From Pseudomonas fluorescens Q2-87 (GTDB taxonomy: Bacteria; Pseudomonadota; Gammaproteobacteria; Pseudomonadales; Pseudomonadaceae), in contig NZ_CM001558.1 of NCBI RefSeq assembly GCF_000281895.1, positions 1,926,556 to 1,990,555 of the forward strand: a stretch of DNA of 64,000 nucleotides. The letters run 5' to 3'. Every line of letters starts with the position of its first letter. Position 1 is the first letter of the stretch. A program made the position numbers and the translations under genes. The notes under the pieces were generated by a model. It saw nothing but the letters and a program-made list of their open reading frames with translations, did not search any database and was not told where the DNA came from. Shown piece by piece: positions 25,585-35,107 of the stretch.

Positions 25585-26889
25585 TCAAGCGGATTTCCCC
25601 AACAGCATCTGGCGCATCGGCAGAAAATCGCTGGGCAGGATGATCAGCGTTTGCCACAGCGCCACGCCGCTGAGACGGCAATACATCACCAGCAGCCCCA
25701 AGGTCACGCCCAGGTAGGCAATAGAGGATGCCGCTGCGGCGCCGACGATGCCGTAGACGGGGATCAGAACCAGGTTCAGCCCCAGGTTCAACAGCGCCCC
25801 CCCGCCCATCAGCAGCGAAACAGTGCCAGGGCGGTCCTTGCCCAGCAGGTCCAGGCGCAGGATGCTCGCAAAGCACAACCCGAACACCCCTGGCAGCAGC
25901 GCCAGCAGGGCCGGGTACGCCGGTTGGTAGGCGACGCCGAACAAGGTGACGATCAGCCATTCGCCGACCAGTACCATGCTCAGGCAGGCGCCCAGCATGG
26001 CCGTGGAAGTCAGGCGCAAGGCCAGCGGGGTCAGGCGCTTCATGTCTGTGTCTTGCTGCAGCAGGCGTTTCATCAGTGGCGTGGTGACCGCTTCCGGCAC
26101 GATATGCAGCAGTTCGGCCGCCGCGCTGGCCATGGCGTAGTGCCCCAACGCCGTGCTGCCCAGCAGTGCGCCGATGAACAGGTAATCCGAGCGCAGCATC
26201 AGTTGCTGGAACAACAGGTCCGGATGACTGCGGACACCGTAACGCAACAGTTCTTTCTGAAGGGTGCGATCCCACCGCAGCGTGAACGCATGATCTCGGC
26301 GCAACCACATCCAGCCCGCCAGTACTACCAGGCTCAGGCCCGCCAGCCAACTGATCAGCGCCGCCTCCAGAGCCGTGTCTTTCCACATCCAGAACAGCGC
26401 CACGAACAGCAACAGCGGGACCAGGGATTCCATCAGCCGCAAGGCGTTGAACGCGCCCACTCCGCCGGATGCGTTGTGCAGCGTCAGCAGGCCGCTCTTG
26501 AGCACCGCCAGCGGCACGGCCAACAACAGCAGCCAGGCCAGCAGTCCCAGTTGCGTAGTGACGTCCAGTTCGGCGCCGAACTCGCGTACCAGCGCCACCA
26601 CCAGCAGGGTCAGCAACCCGGCAAGCAGACAACCGAAGACCAGCACGTGGCTGATCAAGAGGCTCATCGAGCGATGCTGCGCCGCCTGATAACCCACGGC
26701 GGAATTCAGGCCGCCACTGGTGATGGCGCTGATCAGGTCCGGCAGGGTGCTGAGCAGCGCCAGAAGTCCGCGTTCGCTGGGGCCCAGGATCCGTGCCAGC
26801 AGCACGTTGCGCAACAGGCGCAAACCGATCATCGCCAGGCTTGTGCCCATGCTCAAGGCCAAGAGCTTCAGATAACGTGCGCGATTCAT
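25585..26889 (-). CDS. Wzx-like polysaccharide flippase
   Basis: A 434-aa inner-membrane protein with about 12-14 helices of the MOP/PST superfamily. The opening 'MGTSLAMIGLRLLRNVLLARILGPSERGLLAL' is characteristic of O-antigen and exopolysaccharide flippases. It would move the undecaprenyl-linked repeat unit to the periplasmic face for the polymerase. It overlaps the deacetylase gene by 4 bases. Downstream of it the operon is interrupted by three REP elements. Confidence 0.88.
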   Translation of the reverse strand: MNRARYLKLLALSMGTSLAMIGLRLLRNVLLARILGPSERGLLALLSTLPDLISAITSGGLNSAVGYQAAQHRSMSLLISHVLVFGCLLAGLLTLLVVALVREFGAELDVTTQLGLLAWLLLLAVPLAVLKSGLLTLHNASGGVGAFNALRLMESLVPLLLFVALFWMWKDTALEAALISWLAGLSLVVLAGWMWLRRDHAFTLRWDRTLQKELLRYGVRSHPDLLFQQLMLRSDYLFIGALLGSTALGHYAMASAAAELLHIVPEAVTTPLMKRLLQQDTDMKRLTPLALRLTSTAMLGACLSMVLVGEWLIVTLFGVAYQPAYPALLALLPGVFGLCFASILRLDLLGKDRPGTVSLLMGGGALLNLGLNLVLIPVYGIVGAAAASSIAYLGVTLGLLVMYCRLSGVALWQTLIILPSDFLPMRQMLLGKSA

Positions 26890-27890
26890 GAGCGGGCTCC
26901 TCGGCGAATGCGCCAGGCCAACAATTCAGGGTGACAGGCGTTGCGCTGGCTGACGCCGAAACGTGGCAGATTCAGAGGGTCGCCGTCGTGGCGATACAGG
27001 CCTGCCTCGGTGCCCAGCGCGAACGGAAAACCGTGGGCCGCCACCTGCTCGCGCACTCGGGCGTCATTGTCACCGTTGGGGTAGCAATACACGGGCAAGG
27101 GCTGGGCGCAGCCATTTTCCAAGGCCGTCCAACTGCGTGTCAGCTCCTCATGCAGGCGCTGGTCATCCAGCCCGGTCAGGATGGCGTGGCTGGCGCCATG
27201 GGGGCCGAAGCGGACCAGGCCGGAATCTTCCAGCATGCGCACCTGGGGCCAGTCCAGCGCCTGGGGCTGGGAGCCTTGGGGACAGACTTCGGTGAGGTCG
27301 CTCAACGTTCTCGGATCGAGGGTCTTGAGGCTTTGCAGAAAGTGCAGCAGCGCCAGGCTGCGGCGCTCGTCATCGATGTCGTCGAGCAGCACCGGCAACG
27401 GCCGACCGACGTGCTGCAACTGCTCGATCAGCGAGTGCCGCGCCACCTGCCCATGGCTGCCCCAGAGGGTTTCGCCGATGCTTTCCCACCAGAAATGCTG
27501 GCGGCTGCCGACGAAATCGGTGGACAGGAAAATGCTCGCGGGCATCTGGTACTGGCGCAGCAGGGGAAAGGCGTTCATGGCGTTGTCGCGCCAACCGTCG
27601 TCGAAGGTCAGGGCCACTCGGGGACGGTTCGGAACGCTTTCAGAATCGGCCAGCAACAAGGTCATCAGGGGCACGCACTCAAAGTACCGTTGCAGCCAGA
27701 TCAACAAGTGTTCGAACGCCTCGGGCCCCACGCACAACTCGTTGCGGTGGGGCAGTTCGGCGGCGCGGTCGTTGTTCAGCACACGGTGCAGCATCAGGAT
27801 GACGCCGGCGCCACGCAAGGGATGGCGACCCAGGGACGTGTTCAGGTACAGCCAGCCGCCGGTGCGCTTGAAAACGTATTTGATCGACAT
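26886..27890 (-). CDS. Polysaccharide deacetylase (CE4/NodB-type)
   Basis: A 334-aa protein with the CE4 catalytic motifs: 'VALTFDDGWRDN' (about residues 92-103, catalytic Asp plus metal Asp) and 'FGPHGASHA' (metal-binding His pair). There is no signal peptide, suggesting action on cytoplasmic lipid-linked sugars, although CE4 enzymes in such loci are often periplasmic. It sits between a glycosyltransferase and the flippase. With the ChbG-type deacetylase at the operon end this is the second deacetylase of the locus. Confidence 0.87.
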   Translation of the reverse strand: MSIKYVFKRTGGWLYLNTSLGRHPLRGAGVILMLHRVLNNDRAAELPHRNELCVGPEAFEHLLIWLQRYFECVPLMTLLLADSESVPNRPRVALTFDDGWRDNAMNAFPLLRQYQMPASIFLSTDFVGSRQHFWWESIGETLWGSHGQVARHSLIEQLQHVGRPLPVLLDDIDDERRSLALLHFLQSLKTLDPRTLSDLTEVCPQGSQPQALDWPQVRMLEDSGLVRFGPHGASHAILTGLDDQRLHEELTRSWTALENGCAQPLPVYCYPNGDNDARVREQVAAHGFPFALGTEAGLYRHDGDPLNLPRFGVSQRNACHPELLAWRIRRGARS

Positions 27891-27902
27891 CGGCCGTGCT
27901 CC

Positions 27903-29039
27903 TTAGCGATTCTGCTCGGGGTTCCATTGGCTGTAGCGCTGGCCGCGCAGAAACTGCCAGAGGCCGATGCTCATGCCCGCCAGCGTCACCAGCACGAACG
28001 CGGCCAGGCGAAACGGACGAGGCAGGCGGTGACCCGCGTCCATCAACCCGATCAGCGCCATGGCATAGCCGAGCAGTTGAGCGATCAGGCTCAGGCGATA
28101 AAACACCTGCTCGTTCCACAACCAGGCATTGCTCAGCAGTAACGGCAGCAACAAGACCGGGGCCAGGCGGCGGATCAGCTTGTGGCTGATCAGCCCGATC
28201 GCATAGAGCCCATGACGCAGCGGATTGAGCAGCTCACGACGCTGGGCAAGGCTTTGCAAGCCGCCGACGGTGACCCGCTGGCGACGGCGAAACTGCTTGT
28301 CGGCTTCATCCACGCCCTGGTCGGTCACTCGAGCCCGGGGGGCATAGACGATGGACTTGCCGGCCGCTGGCGCGCAGGTGCTGAGAAAAAAGTCATCGTT
28401 GACTTGCGCCGGTATCGGTTGGAATAACGCTCGGCGCAAGGCCAGCAAGGCGCCGTCTGCCGAGACCATGCAGCCGGTGCGGCTTTCGACCCGGCGCAGC
28501 CAACCTTCATAGTGCCGATACAGGCTGTCTCCCAGGCTCAGGCCCTTGCCCGGTACGGGGATTTCCATATGGCCGGCACAGGCGCCAACCTCAGGATCCG
28601 CCAGCGGTGCCAGCAAATGGCCGAGAGTGTCGGGGAACCACTGATTGTCGGCATCGGTGAACACCAGGATCGCGCCGTTGCTGTGGGCCACGCCGGTATT
28701 GAGGGCGGCCGCCTTGCCCTGGCGTGGCAGGTCGAAAACGCTGACGCGCGGGTCGATCACTTTGCGCGCGCAGGCCACCGTGTCATCCGTGGAACCGTCG
28801 CTGGCAAGGATGATTTGCAGCGAGCGTGCCGGGTAATCCTGGGCCAGCAGCGTGCGCAATTTCGCTTCGATGTGCCGGGCCTCGTTATGGGCGGCGATGA
28901 TTATGCTGACGTCCATCGGCATTGCCTTGGTATAGCGCCTCACCGGAAACAGGGGGGTGAGCAAGGTCAACATCACGGGGTAGCCGAGGTAGGCGTACAC
29001 CGGCAGCAAGAGGCAAGACCAGTAGAAAAATTCAGCCAC
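27903..29039 (-). CDS. Membrane glycosyltransferase family 2
   Basis: About 378 aa. An N-terminal membrane segment ('FYWSCLLLPVYAYLGYPVML') is followed by a GT-A domain (about 45-260) and two or three C-terminal membrane helices (about 300-370). The GT-A domain has 'SIIIAAHNEA', the metal-binding 'VFTDADNQW' and a later 'VNDDFFLS' acceptor-site motif. This resembles processive-type or exopolysaccharide GT2 enzymes. The GTG at 29039 has AGGAG 8 bases upstream; an ATG at 29057 is possible but lacks a site. It overlaps the upstream GT gene by 8 bases. Confidence 0.85.
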   Translation of the reverse strand: MAEFFYWSCLLLPVYAYLGYPVMLTLLTPLFPVRRYTKAMPMDVSIIIAAHNEARHIEAKLRTLLAQDYPARSLQIILASDGSTDDTVACARKVIDPRVSVFDLPRQGKAAALNTGVAHSNGAILVFTDADNQWFPDTLGHLLAPLADPEVGACAGHMEIPVPGKGLSLGDSLYRHYEGWLRRVESRTGCMVSADGALLALRRALFQPIPAQVNDDFFLSTCAPAAGKSIVYAPRARVTDQGVDEADKQFRRRQRVTVGGLQSLAQRRELLNPLRHGLYAIGLISHKLIRRLAPVLLLPLLLSNAWLWNEQVFYRLSLIAQLLGYAMALIGLMDAGHRLPRPFRLAAFVLVTLAGMSIGLWQFLRGQRYSQWNPEQNR

Positions 29040-29991
29040 GGGCAGGTCTCCTGACATTCCATTGAAAAATATTGAGTAGCAGTGCGGCGCCGGTGAGGTG
29101 CAGGCGCACCCCGTGCAAGGCCCATAACTGCAAGGTTAAATGCGGGTCGCGCTGGCTCTGGCGCAGGCTCAGGACCAAGGCCGGCAACGTGCTGATCAAC
29201 AGCAGGATCAGGCCCAGGCGTGCCTGACCCTGGAGCAGGGCGACCAGCGCCAGGACGTCCAGCCCCCAGGCGCCAATCGACAGCGCGGGGAAGCGCAACA
29301 GGCGCAGGCTCGGCCCGTGGCTGCGCAGCAACTGCCAGTGGCTGCCTTGGCGCCACAGCTCCTTGCTCATCCACTCGCGCCAGCTGGCTTCGTAGCCCCA
29401 ATGCAGGGCCACGCTTTCATTGACCAGCAGCAGTTGCGCGCCGGCTTGACGCAAACGCAGGGAAAAATCCTTGTCCTCGCCAGTGCGCAGGGTTTCGTCG
29501 AAGCCGCCGACCAGTTCGAACCACCTACGGCGCATCAGCAGGTTGGCGCTGGGCAGCCACGGCACCCGATGCAAGGGGCGCGAACCCGGACGTTGGCTGC
29601 GACGCTGCCAGGCGCGGGCGAACCATGGCGCTGGTAGGGGCGTGTCCAGGTCCAGGCCCAGCACATCGCCCTGGCAGCCTTCCATTTCGATCATCCGCTT
29701 GAACCCGTCGGCGGGCATTTCGATGTCGGCGTCGATGAACGCCAGCCATTCACCGCTGGCCACCGCGGCGCCACGGTTGCGCAGGGCGCCGATGTGCACG
29801 CCAGGTACGATCAGCACCCGCGCGCCCAGCTCGTTGGCGATGCGCGGGCCGTGGTCGTCCGAGCCGTTGTCCACCACGATCAACTCGCAGTCCAGGCGCG
29901 CCTGGCGAGCGGCTTGCTGCAACGCCCGCAGCGTGCGGCCGATGTGCCGGGCCTCGTTGAACATCGGGATGACGACGCTCACGCAGCTCAT
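29032..29991 (-). CDS. Glycosyltransferase family 2
   Basis: A 319-aa enzyme. The GT-A domain begins 'CVSVVIPMFNEARHIG', with the nucleotide-sugar motif 'LIVVDNGSDD' and the metal-binding 'LAFIDADIEM' near residue 88. The acceptor region holds 'FDETLRTGEDKDFSLRL'. Two hydrophobic C-terminal helices (about 230-260) suggest membrane association. Its ATG at 29991 overlaps the polymerase stop (ATGA). It transfers one sugar of the repeat unit; which one cannot be read from sequence. Confidence 0.87.
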   Translation of the reverse strand: MSCVSVVIPMFNEARHIGRTLRALQQAARQARLDCELIVVDNGSDDHGPRIANELGARVLIVPGVHIGALRNRGAAVASGEWLAFIDADIEMPADGFKRMIEMEGCQGDVLGLDLDTPLPAPWFARAWQRRSQRPGSRPLHRVPWLPSANLLMRRRWFELVGGFDETLRTGEDKDFSLRLRQAGAQLLLVNESVALHWGYEASWREWMSKELWRQGSHWQLLRSHGPSLRLLRFPALSIGAWGLDVLALVALLQGQARLGLILLLISTLPALVLSLRQSQRDPHLTLQLWALHGVRLHLTGAALLLNIFQWNVRRPARG

Positions 29992-31358
29992 GAACGGGCC
30001 TCCTGCGGCTCGGACTGTTCGGCGTCGTAGCGCAAGATGCTGGTCAAGGCGAGCATGATCCACAGCAACTTGTGGTTCGGCGCGCTGAGGAACATCAGGA
30101 ACAACGCCAGCGACAGGAAACTCATGCCCAGGTGCGTCAACAGGTCCGCTTGGGCCCAGTCCCGGCGCTGCAGCCAGAGTTGGCGAGTGCGCATCAGGTT
30201 ATAGAGGCCCAGTCCAATTGTGCCGACAAACATCAAGCCGCCTGGCACGCCGATTTCGCTGAAGATTTCCAGGTAGGTGTTATGGGCCTGGCGGTACAGA
30301 TCTCCCCGTTTGCGATTGGCCGAGAACGCCTTGGCGTAGCCGGTGGGGGCGTAGTGCTCCGGAAACGTCCCAGGGCCTGAGCCGAGTATCGGGTTCTCGC
30401 GGATCATCTGGCTGCCCACCACAATGTACGAGGCGCGGCGACCCAAGGACCCGTCCTGGTAGGCGTTGGCTCCGGAACTGAGGATGCTCAACGACTGGAT
30501 GCGTGCCATGTAGCCAGCCGGCATCAAGGCGATGGCCGCCGGGACCATGAGTGCCACACCGAGCATCGCGAACCCCAGGTGCCGAGGACGTATGCGTGGC
30601 AGTTGCGCCCGATAGTGATACAACCCGATGATCAGGCTGAGCAACAGCACGACCAGCCCCGAACGCGATTCGGTCTTGGTCATGCCGCCCAGCAACAGGA
30701 TCAGGGCGCCACCCCAGAACAACCGGTACAACAGGTTCCGGCTGCGTATGGTCAACAACAATGCCAGCGGTACGGTAAACGCAATCAACAGCGCAAAGGC
30801 GTTCGGGTCTTCCAGCAAACCCGAGGCGCGGCCTTGGTCCTGGTATTTGGCCGAAAACATCGCCAGCACGCAGGTGGTGGCGACGCTCACAGTCATCAAC
30901 CGGGCGAATATATCCAGGTTCATCTCGCGACCGATCAGCAAAGTGATCACGAACAGAATCAGCCCTACTGTGAGTTCACGCAGTTGTGTCAGGGACAGGT
31001 CCATGTTCTCCGAAATCAACAGGCTCAGGCCATACAGCATCATGAAGCCGATCAGGGGCTTCCAGATATTGCTGCGCAAGCGTGTCGCGGGAATCTGATG
31101 CAGGGCCAACTGCAACATCAGGATCAGGATCAGCGCCAGGCCAAAGAATTTGCTGGCGGAAAACGCGCTGTCCTTGAACAGGCCCTCGAACGGCACCAGC
31201 GCGGCAATGCCCAACAGGCCCCAGGCGGGCTTGCGATACAGCATCGTAACGCCGACCAGCCCGAGCACCGCGCCCGGTGCCAGGAACGGATAAGGGCTGG
31301 CCAGCAATGCCAGGCAGACCAGCCCCAGCAGACTGACGATCGAGAGCGGGACGATCAT
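29988..31358 (-). CDS. Wzy/O-antigen ligase-type polymerase
   Basis: A 456-aa membrane protein with about 11-12 helices. A large periplasmic loop in the C-terminal half carries 'ENPILGSGPGTFPEHYAPTGY' (about residues 320-345) and 'HNTYLEIFSEIGVPGGL', the standard H-N-x-x-L-x-x-x-x-E-x-G signature of the O-antigen ligase/polymerase family. It should polymerise repeat units in the periplasm. The ATG at 31358 overlaps the upstream stop by 4 bases; the frame is open to 31826 but only as a shadow of the upstream gene. Confidence 0.88.
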   Translation of the reverse strand: MIVPLSIVSLLGLVCLALLASPYPFLAPGAVLGLVGVTMLYRKPAWGLLGIAALVPFEGLFKDSAFSASKFFGLALILILMLQLALHQIPATRLRSNIWKPLIGFMMLYGLSLLISENMDLSLTQLRELTVGLILFVITLLIGREMNLDIFARLMTVSVATTCVLAMFSAKYQDQGRASGLLEDPNAFALLIAFTVPLALLLTIRSRNLLYRLFWGGALILLLGGMTKTESRSGLVVLLLSLIIGLYHYRAQLPRIRPRHLGFAMLGVALMVPAAIALMPAGYMARIQSLSILSSGANAYQDGSLGRRASYIVVGSQMIRENPILGSGPGTFPEHYAPTGYAKAFSANRKRGDLYRQAHNTYLEIFSEIGVPGGLMFVGTIGLGLYNLMRTRQLWLQRRDWAQADLLTHLGMSFLSLALFLMFLSAPNHKLLWIMLALTSILRYDAEQSEPQEARS

Positions 31359-32470
31359 GGCCGAGCCTCCCGTGCCGTGCGGATATAAAGTTGCGACCAG
31401 CGTTCCGCCAGCGTGCGCAGGTCGTAGCGGTCGCGTTGGGTGCGACGGGCGTTGTCGGCGAGGATCTGCGCCAGGGGCGGTTCGCTGAACAGCGTTTCGA
31501 TCTGTCGGGCCAGTTCGTCGGCGTCGGCCGGCGTGGCGAGCAGGCCGTTGTGACGGTCCTGCAGCACATCGGGAATACCGCCGACGCCGAACGCCACCAC
31601 GGGCACACCGGCCTGCATGGCTTCGAGCAGGATCATCGGCGTGCCTTCGGTGCGCGAGCTGATCACCAGGACATCGAGGCGGCTCCACCAGGCATCCATA
31701 TCGGTCTGATAACCGGGCAGTTCGATGCGCGTGGGCAGCCCGGCATCGGCGATGCGCTTGAGCAAGGGTTGGCGTTCCGGGCCGTCGCCGAGCATCACGG
31801 CGTGCAGCGACGCATGGCGCTGGCACAGCGGGATCATGGCGTCGAGGAACAGATCCGGACCTTTCTCGCTACTCAAGCGACCGACGTAGCCGACCCGCCA
31901 GTGTTGCCTGTCGTCGCGATGGGGCAGCGGCGTGGTGATGGCGGGCAGGCCGTTGGGGATCACGTCGAGTTTTTCCGCTTTCACGCTGGCCTCGCGGTGC
32001 AGCGCCGCGATGCTTTCGGCCACGCAAACCACTCGCTTGACCGGCGCGGTACGGCACAGTTGCAGGCTCAACCACGTATAGAAGCGTTGCTTGGGGCTGC
32101 GTGGCGTGAAGCCGTGCTGGGTGATGACCAGCGGCAGATTCAGCAGGGTGGCCGCGGCCCAGCCGAACAACAGGCCTTTGAAATTATGCGTATTGATCAG
32201 CGGGCGCTCGGCGCGTCGTTGCCGCAGATGCTGCAACAGTTCGGCCCAACTGGCGCAGTGATGGCAGTCGATCCCGGCCTGGCGGAACCGCGTGATCAAG
32301 GTCGGCGGCGCCGCCAGGAACAGCACCTGATGCTGGCCGGGTGTCGCCACGCAATGATCGAGCAGCATCCGCTCGGCGCCATAGAAGCCACCGCTGTCGA
32401 GCAGATGAATGATCGACAGAGGAGGGCTGCAGTGGGACGGGCTGAACGGCGCGTTCAATTTTTCACCCAA
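31355..32470 (-). CDS. Glycosyltransferase family 4
   Basis: A 371-aa GT-B enzyme. The N-terminal domain has 'HLLDSGGFYGAERMLL'. The C-terminal domain has 'VGRLSSEKGPDLFLDA' and the E-x7-E region 'SRTEGTPMILLEAMQAGVPVV', the donor-binding signature of GT4. There is no ATG near the N-terminus. It starts at a TTG, either 32470 or 32458, overlapping the end of the chain-length gene. The start choice is uncertain. Confidence 0.86.
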   Translation of the reverse strand: MGEKLNAPFSPSHCSPPLSIIHLLDSGGFYGAERMLLDHCVATPGQHQVLFLAAPPTLITRFRQAGIDCHHCASWAELLQHLRQRRAERPLINTHNFKGLLFGWAAATLLNLPLVITQHGFTPRSPKQRFYTWLSLQLCRTAPVKRVVCVAESIAALHREASVKAEKLDVIPNGLPAITTPLPHRDDRQHWRVGYVGRLSSEKGPDLFLDAMIPLCQRHASLHAVMLGDGPERQPLLKRIADAGLPTRIELPGYQTDMDAWWSRLDVLVISSRTEGTPMILLEAMQAGVPVVAFGVGGIPDVLQDRHNGLLATPADADELARQIETLFSEPPLAQILADNARRTQRDRYDLRTLAERWSQLYIRTAREARP

Positions 32471-34047
32471 TGAACAAGACTGGGCACGCTCCAGTTGCGG
32501 TGTGGGTTGACCTGTTCGGGCGATTGCTCGTTGATCACCAGCAGCACCGGTAGATCCAGCTGATGGCTGATTTGCGCTGGGTGCTTGAAGCGATGGTCGA
32601 AGAACTCACGGACATAGACCAGGGCGATCGCCAACAGCAGCCCACTGAACAAGCCGAACGCGATGATCAGCACCGGCTTTGGAAACGCCGCGGCGGTGGG
32701 TTCGTATGGCGGGCTCAAGACTCGGGCGTTGGACAGGTCGTTGTCCAGCGAACGGACGGAGCTGGCTTCGGCGAACCGCTGGGCATAGGTGGAGAACGCC
32801 GCATGCAGGGCGTTGATCTCGGTGTCCATCTGCCGCAGCTTGCTCTGGGTTTCCTGAAGTTGGTGGATGCGCTCCTTGAAGGTGGCAATGCGCTCGACCT
32901 TCTGATTGATCACTGAACTGACCACCGCCAGGTCGGTGGTGCGTTCTTGAATGCGGTTGTTCACCACTTTCAGGAACTGCTGGCGGGTGCGCATGATCTG
33001 CTCCCGGGCCAGCAGCATCGGTTCGCTGCCGGGCTGGAAGATCGCCAGGTCATTCATGTAGCGGCTGACCTGGCTGGTCAGTTGCTCGCCCATTTGCCTG
33101 ATTTCCCGGTCTTCGAAGGCAATGTTGTCCACGGTGGTGGTGAAGGTGAACGGGAAGGTGTAGTCGTTGAACCGCGAGCTGTTCGCCGTCGCGAGACTGG
33201 TCTTGAGGTAATCGAGCCAGCGTTGGCTTTGCAGCAAGCGGTCCTGAAACAGGTTCAACGCCTGCTCTTCGGTGTTGATGGCGTTCAGGCGGAAGGTAAT
33301 CTCTTCCTTGGGATCGGACGAACCGATGCCTTCAAGCAGAGCCAGGCGGTTGCCCTCCAAGCCGTCAAGGCGCGTCTGGTACTGAAGCTTTTTCTGCTCA
33401 TAGAACGTCTGAGGCAACTCTATCGATTGCAGGTCCTGGCGACCGGTGAGGTAGTTTTCCAGCAGTTGCGCCACGAACCGGGTGCCCTGGGCCGGGTCGC
33501 CGAAGCTGTAGACGATCGAAATGACATTGGAGCCGGGCAGGGTCTCGATCTTCAGGTTTTCGATGGCCTCGTCGGTCAGCGTATCGAGCACGGTGTCGCG
33601 CATCGGATCGACCTCAAGTCCCAGGCCGTCGCGCAGCGGGTTGATGACGTACTCGCGCAGTGGCTGGGTGACGTAGTGCTTGAACGGCTCGCTTACCCAC
33701 TTGTTGAAAATGCCTGGGCTTGGGGTGTATTCGCCCTGTTCGCGCAGGGTCTTGATGGTTCCGCGAATCAACGCCGGCGAGCGCAGGATGTTGCTCTCGG
33801 TCTCCATGTCCGCCAGCGACGGTGGAATGAACGTCGCGTTTTCCTGGTTCAGCGAAGTCGTGGCGTCGCCTTGGGAGAGTTTTTTCGACTGGACGATCAC
33901 TTGGGCGGTGATATCGAAGCTCTGCTTGAGCATCAACGGCAGCACCAGGGCGATCACGGCAAAAATCAGGAAGACGCGCTTCACCCACTGCTTGTTGGCG
34001 AAGAAGATCCTGAAGAACTCGTGCAGATAGTTTTCCTTGGGGTTCAT
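32455..34047 (-). CDS. Wzz/PCP-type chain-length determinant
   Basis: A 530-aa polysaccharide co-polymerase. TM1 is at about 23-42 ('RVFLIFAVIALVLPLML') and TM2 at about 467-490 ('KPVLIIAFGLFSGLLLAIALV'), with a long coiled-coil periplasmic domain between them. The C-terminal cytoplasmic tail ('HRFKHPAQISHQLDLPVLLVI') is the usual proline-rich link that in Wzc leads into a kinase. Here the kinase-like part is a separate gene at 35108-35752. It controls polymer length together with Wzy and feeds the Wza channel. Confidence 0.88.
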   Translation of the reverse strand: MNPKENYLHEFFRIFFANKQWVKRVFLIFAVIALVLPLMLKQSFDITAQVIVQSKKLSQGDATTSLNQENATFIPPSLADMETESNILRSPALIRGTIKTLREQGEYTPSPGIFNKWVSEPFKHYVTQPLREYVINPLRDGLGLEVDPMRDTVLDTLTDEAIENLKIETLPGSNVISIVYSFGDPAQGTRFVAQLLENYLTGRQDLQSIELPQTFYEQKKLQYQTRLDGLEGNRLALLEGIGSSDPKEEITFRLNAINTEEQALNLFQDRLLQSQRWLDYLKTSLATANSSRFNDYTFPFTFTTTVDNIAFEDREIRQMGEQLTSQVSRYMNDLAIFQPGSEPMLLAREQIMRTRQQFLKVVNNRIQERTTDLAVVSSVINQKVERIATFKERIHQLQETQSKLRQMDTEINALHAAFSTYAQRFAEASSVRSLDNDLSNARVLSPPYEPTAAAFPKPVLIIAFGLFSGLLLAIALVYVREFFDHRFKHPAQISHQLDLPVLLVINEQSPEQVNPHRNWSVPSLVHWVKN

Positions 34048-34063
34048 GATCGGTCACCTGGGG

Positions 34064-35086
34064 TCAGTTGCTGCCACTTTTGTTATCGAGGTCGTAGCCG
34101 AAGCTGACGCCAACGCCCTGGAACAGCACCACGTCGGCCAGTTGCCGGGCCATTTCACCGGCTTTGGCCAGGCCGGTCTTGGGCACGAAAAGCATGTCTT
34201 CCGGTTGCAGGTAGGCGATCTGCGAGGCGTCTCCATTCAGGGCCTTCTCCACGTCGTAGTGGCGGGCTTCAACCTGATTGCCGTTGCGACGCATGATCAC
34301 CACCGAGTCGAGCCTTGCCTTGACGTTCGTGCCCCGAGCCAGGGTCAGCGCCTCGAGAACGGAGATCGGCCGGCGGATCGGGTAGGAACCGGGTTGGGCC
34401 ACTTCGCCGAGGACATAGATCTCGTTGCCGGCGGTGGACTTGAGCAGCACGTCCACGGTCATGTGGCCGGGCAGTTGGGCATAACGCTCGTTGAGGAAGG
34501 TCTCCAGCTGGGTAACGGTCATGCCCTGAAGCGGCACCGAGCCGACTTCCGGGAAGCTGGCGTAACCATCCCGGCCCACAGTGATCTCCCGGCTCATGCC
34601 CGTGGCCGGATGGGTCAGGGTGTTGCGCAGGGTTGTCTCGCCAGACAGCGGACTGGTCACCATTACAGTCAATTGGTTGCGATTGGGCTGGAACAGCGAT
34701 TTCTGATCATAGGCACGCTGCACCGCCAGGCGAGCCTCGTCGGTGGTCAGGCCGGCGACTTTCACCGAGGTATTGGCTCCCGGCAGTTCGATGCTGCCGT
34801 CGGGCATTACCTGTTGCGTGCCGTTGAGCTGGTTGGCGGCGGTGAAGTTCAACGCGACCTGGTCGCCCGGTTGCACACGGTAGGCCTGGGGGCCGGTGGT
34901 GCTGATGTGGAAAATCACATCCAGCACGTCCTGGGGCCGCAGGGTCTGCTCGACCTTGGGCATGTCGGTGGCCTGGGCATTGGCCGGCGCGGCCGTGAGG
35001 ATCTGCACTGGCATGGAGCGGGTATCGGTATTGCTGGAGCAACCGGCAAGCGGCAGCAACAGCAGGACAAGCATTTTAACGTTCAT
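34064..35086 (-). CDS. Wza-like outer-membrane polysaccharide export lipoprotein
   Basis: A 340-aa lipoprotein: signal peptide 'MLVLLLLPLAGCSS' with the lipidated Cys near residue 16. A polysaccharide-export (PES) domain ('LRPQDVLDVIFHIS', about 75-160) is followed by SLBB repeats ('VTSPLSGETTLRNTLTHP' and 'IYVLGEVAQPGSYPIRRPISVLEAL'). The last helix that forms the pore in E. coli Wza is not obvious. It builds the outer-membrane exit for the polymer, 17 bases upstream of the wzz-like gene. Confidence 0.9.
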   Translation of the reverse strand: MNVKMLVLLLLPLAGCSSNTDTRSMPVQILTAAPANAQATDMPKVEQTLRPQDVLDVIFHISTTGPQAYRVQPGDQVALNFTAANQLNGTQQVMPDGSIELPGANTSVKVAGLTTDEARLAVQRAYDQKSLFQPNRNQLTVMVTSPLSGETTLRNTLTHPATGMSREITVGRDGYASFPEVGSVPLQGMTVTQLETFLNERYAQLPGHMTVDVLLKSTAGNEIYVLGEVAQPGSYPIRRPISVLEALTLARGTNVKARLDSVVIMRRNGNQVEARHYDVEKALNGDASQIAYLQPEDMLFVPKTGLAKAGEMARQLADVVLFQGVGVSFGYDLDNKSGSN

Positions 35087-35107
35087 CTCGTCATCCTTTT
35101 GGCACGC

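Noticed and set aside
25328..26632. Apparent 1,090-aa minus-strand protein extending the glycosidase-like gene upstream
   Set aside because: The extra 435 codons run through three REP elements and antisense-frame sequence of the flippase gene; composition is Gly/Arg/Ala-rich shadow coding, and no ribosome-binding site supports its start.
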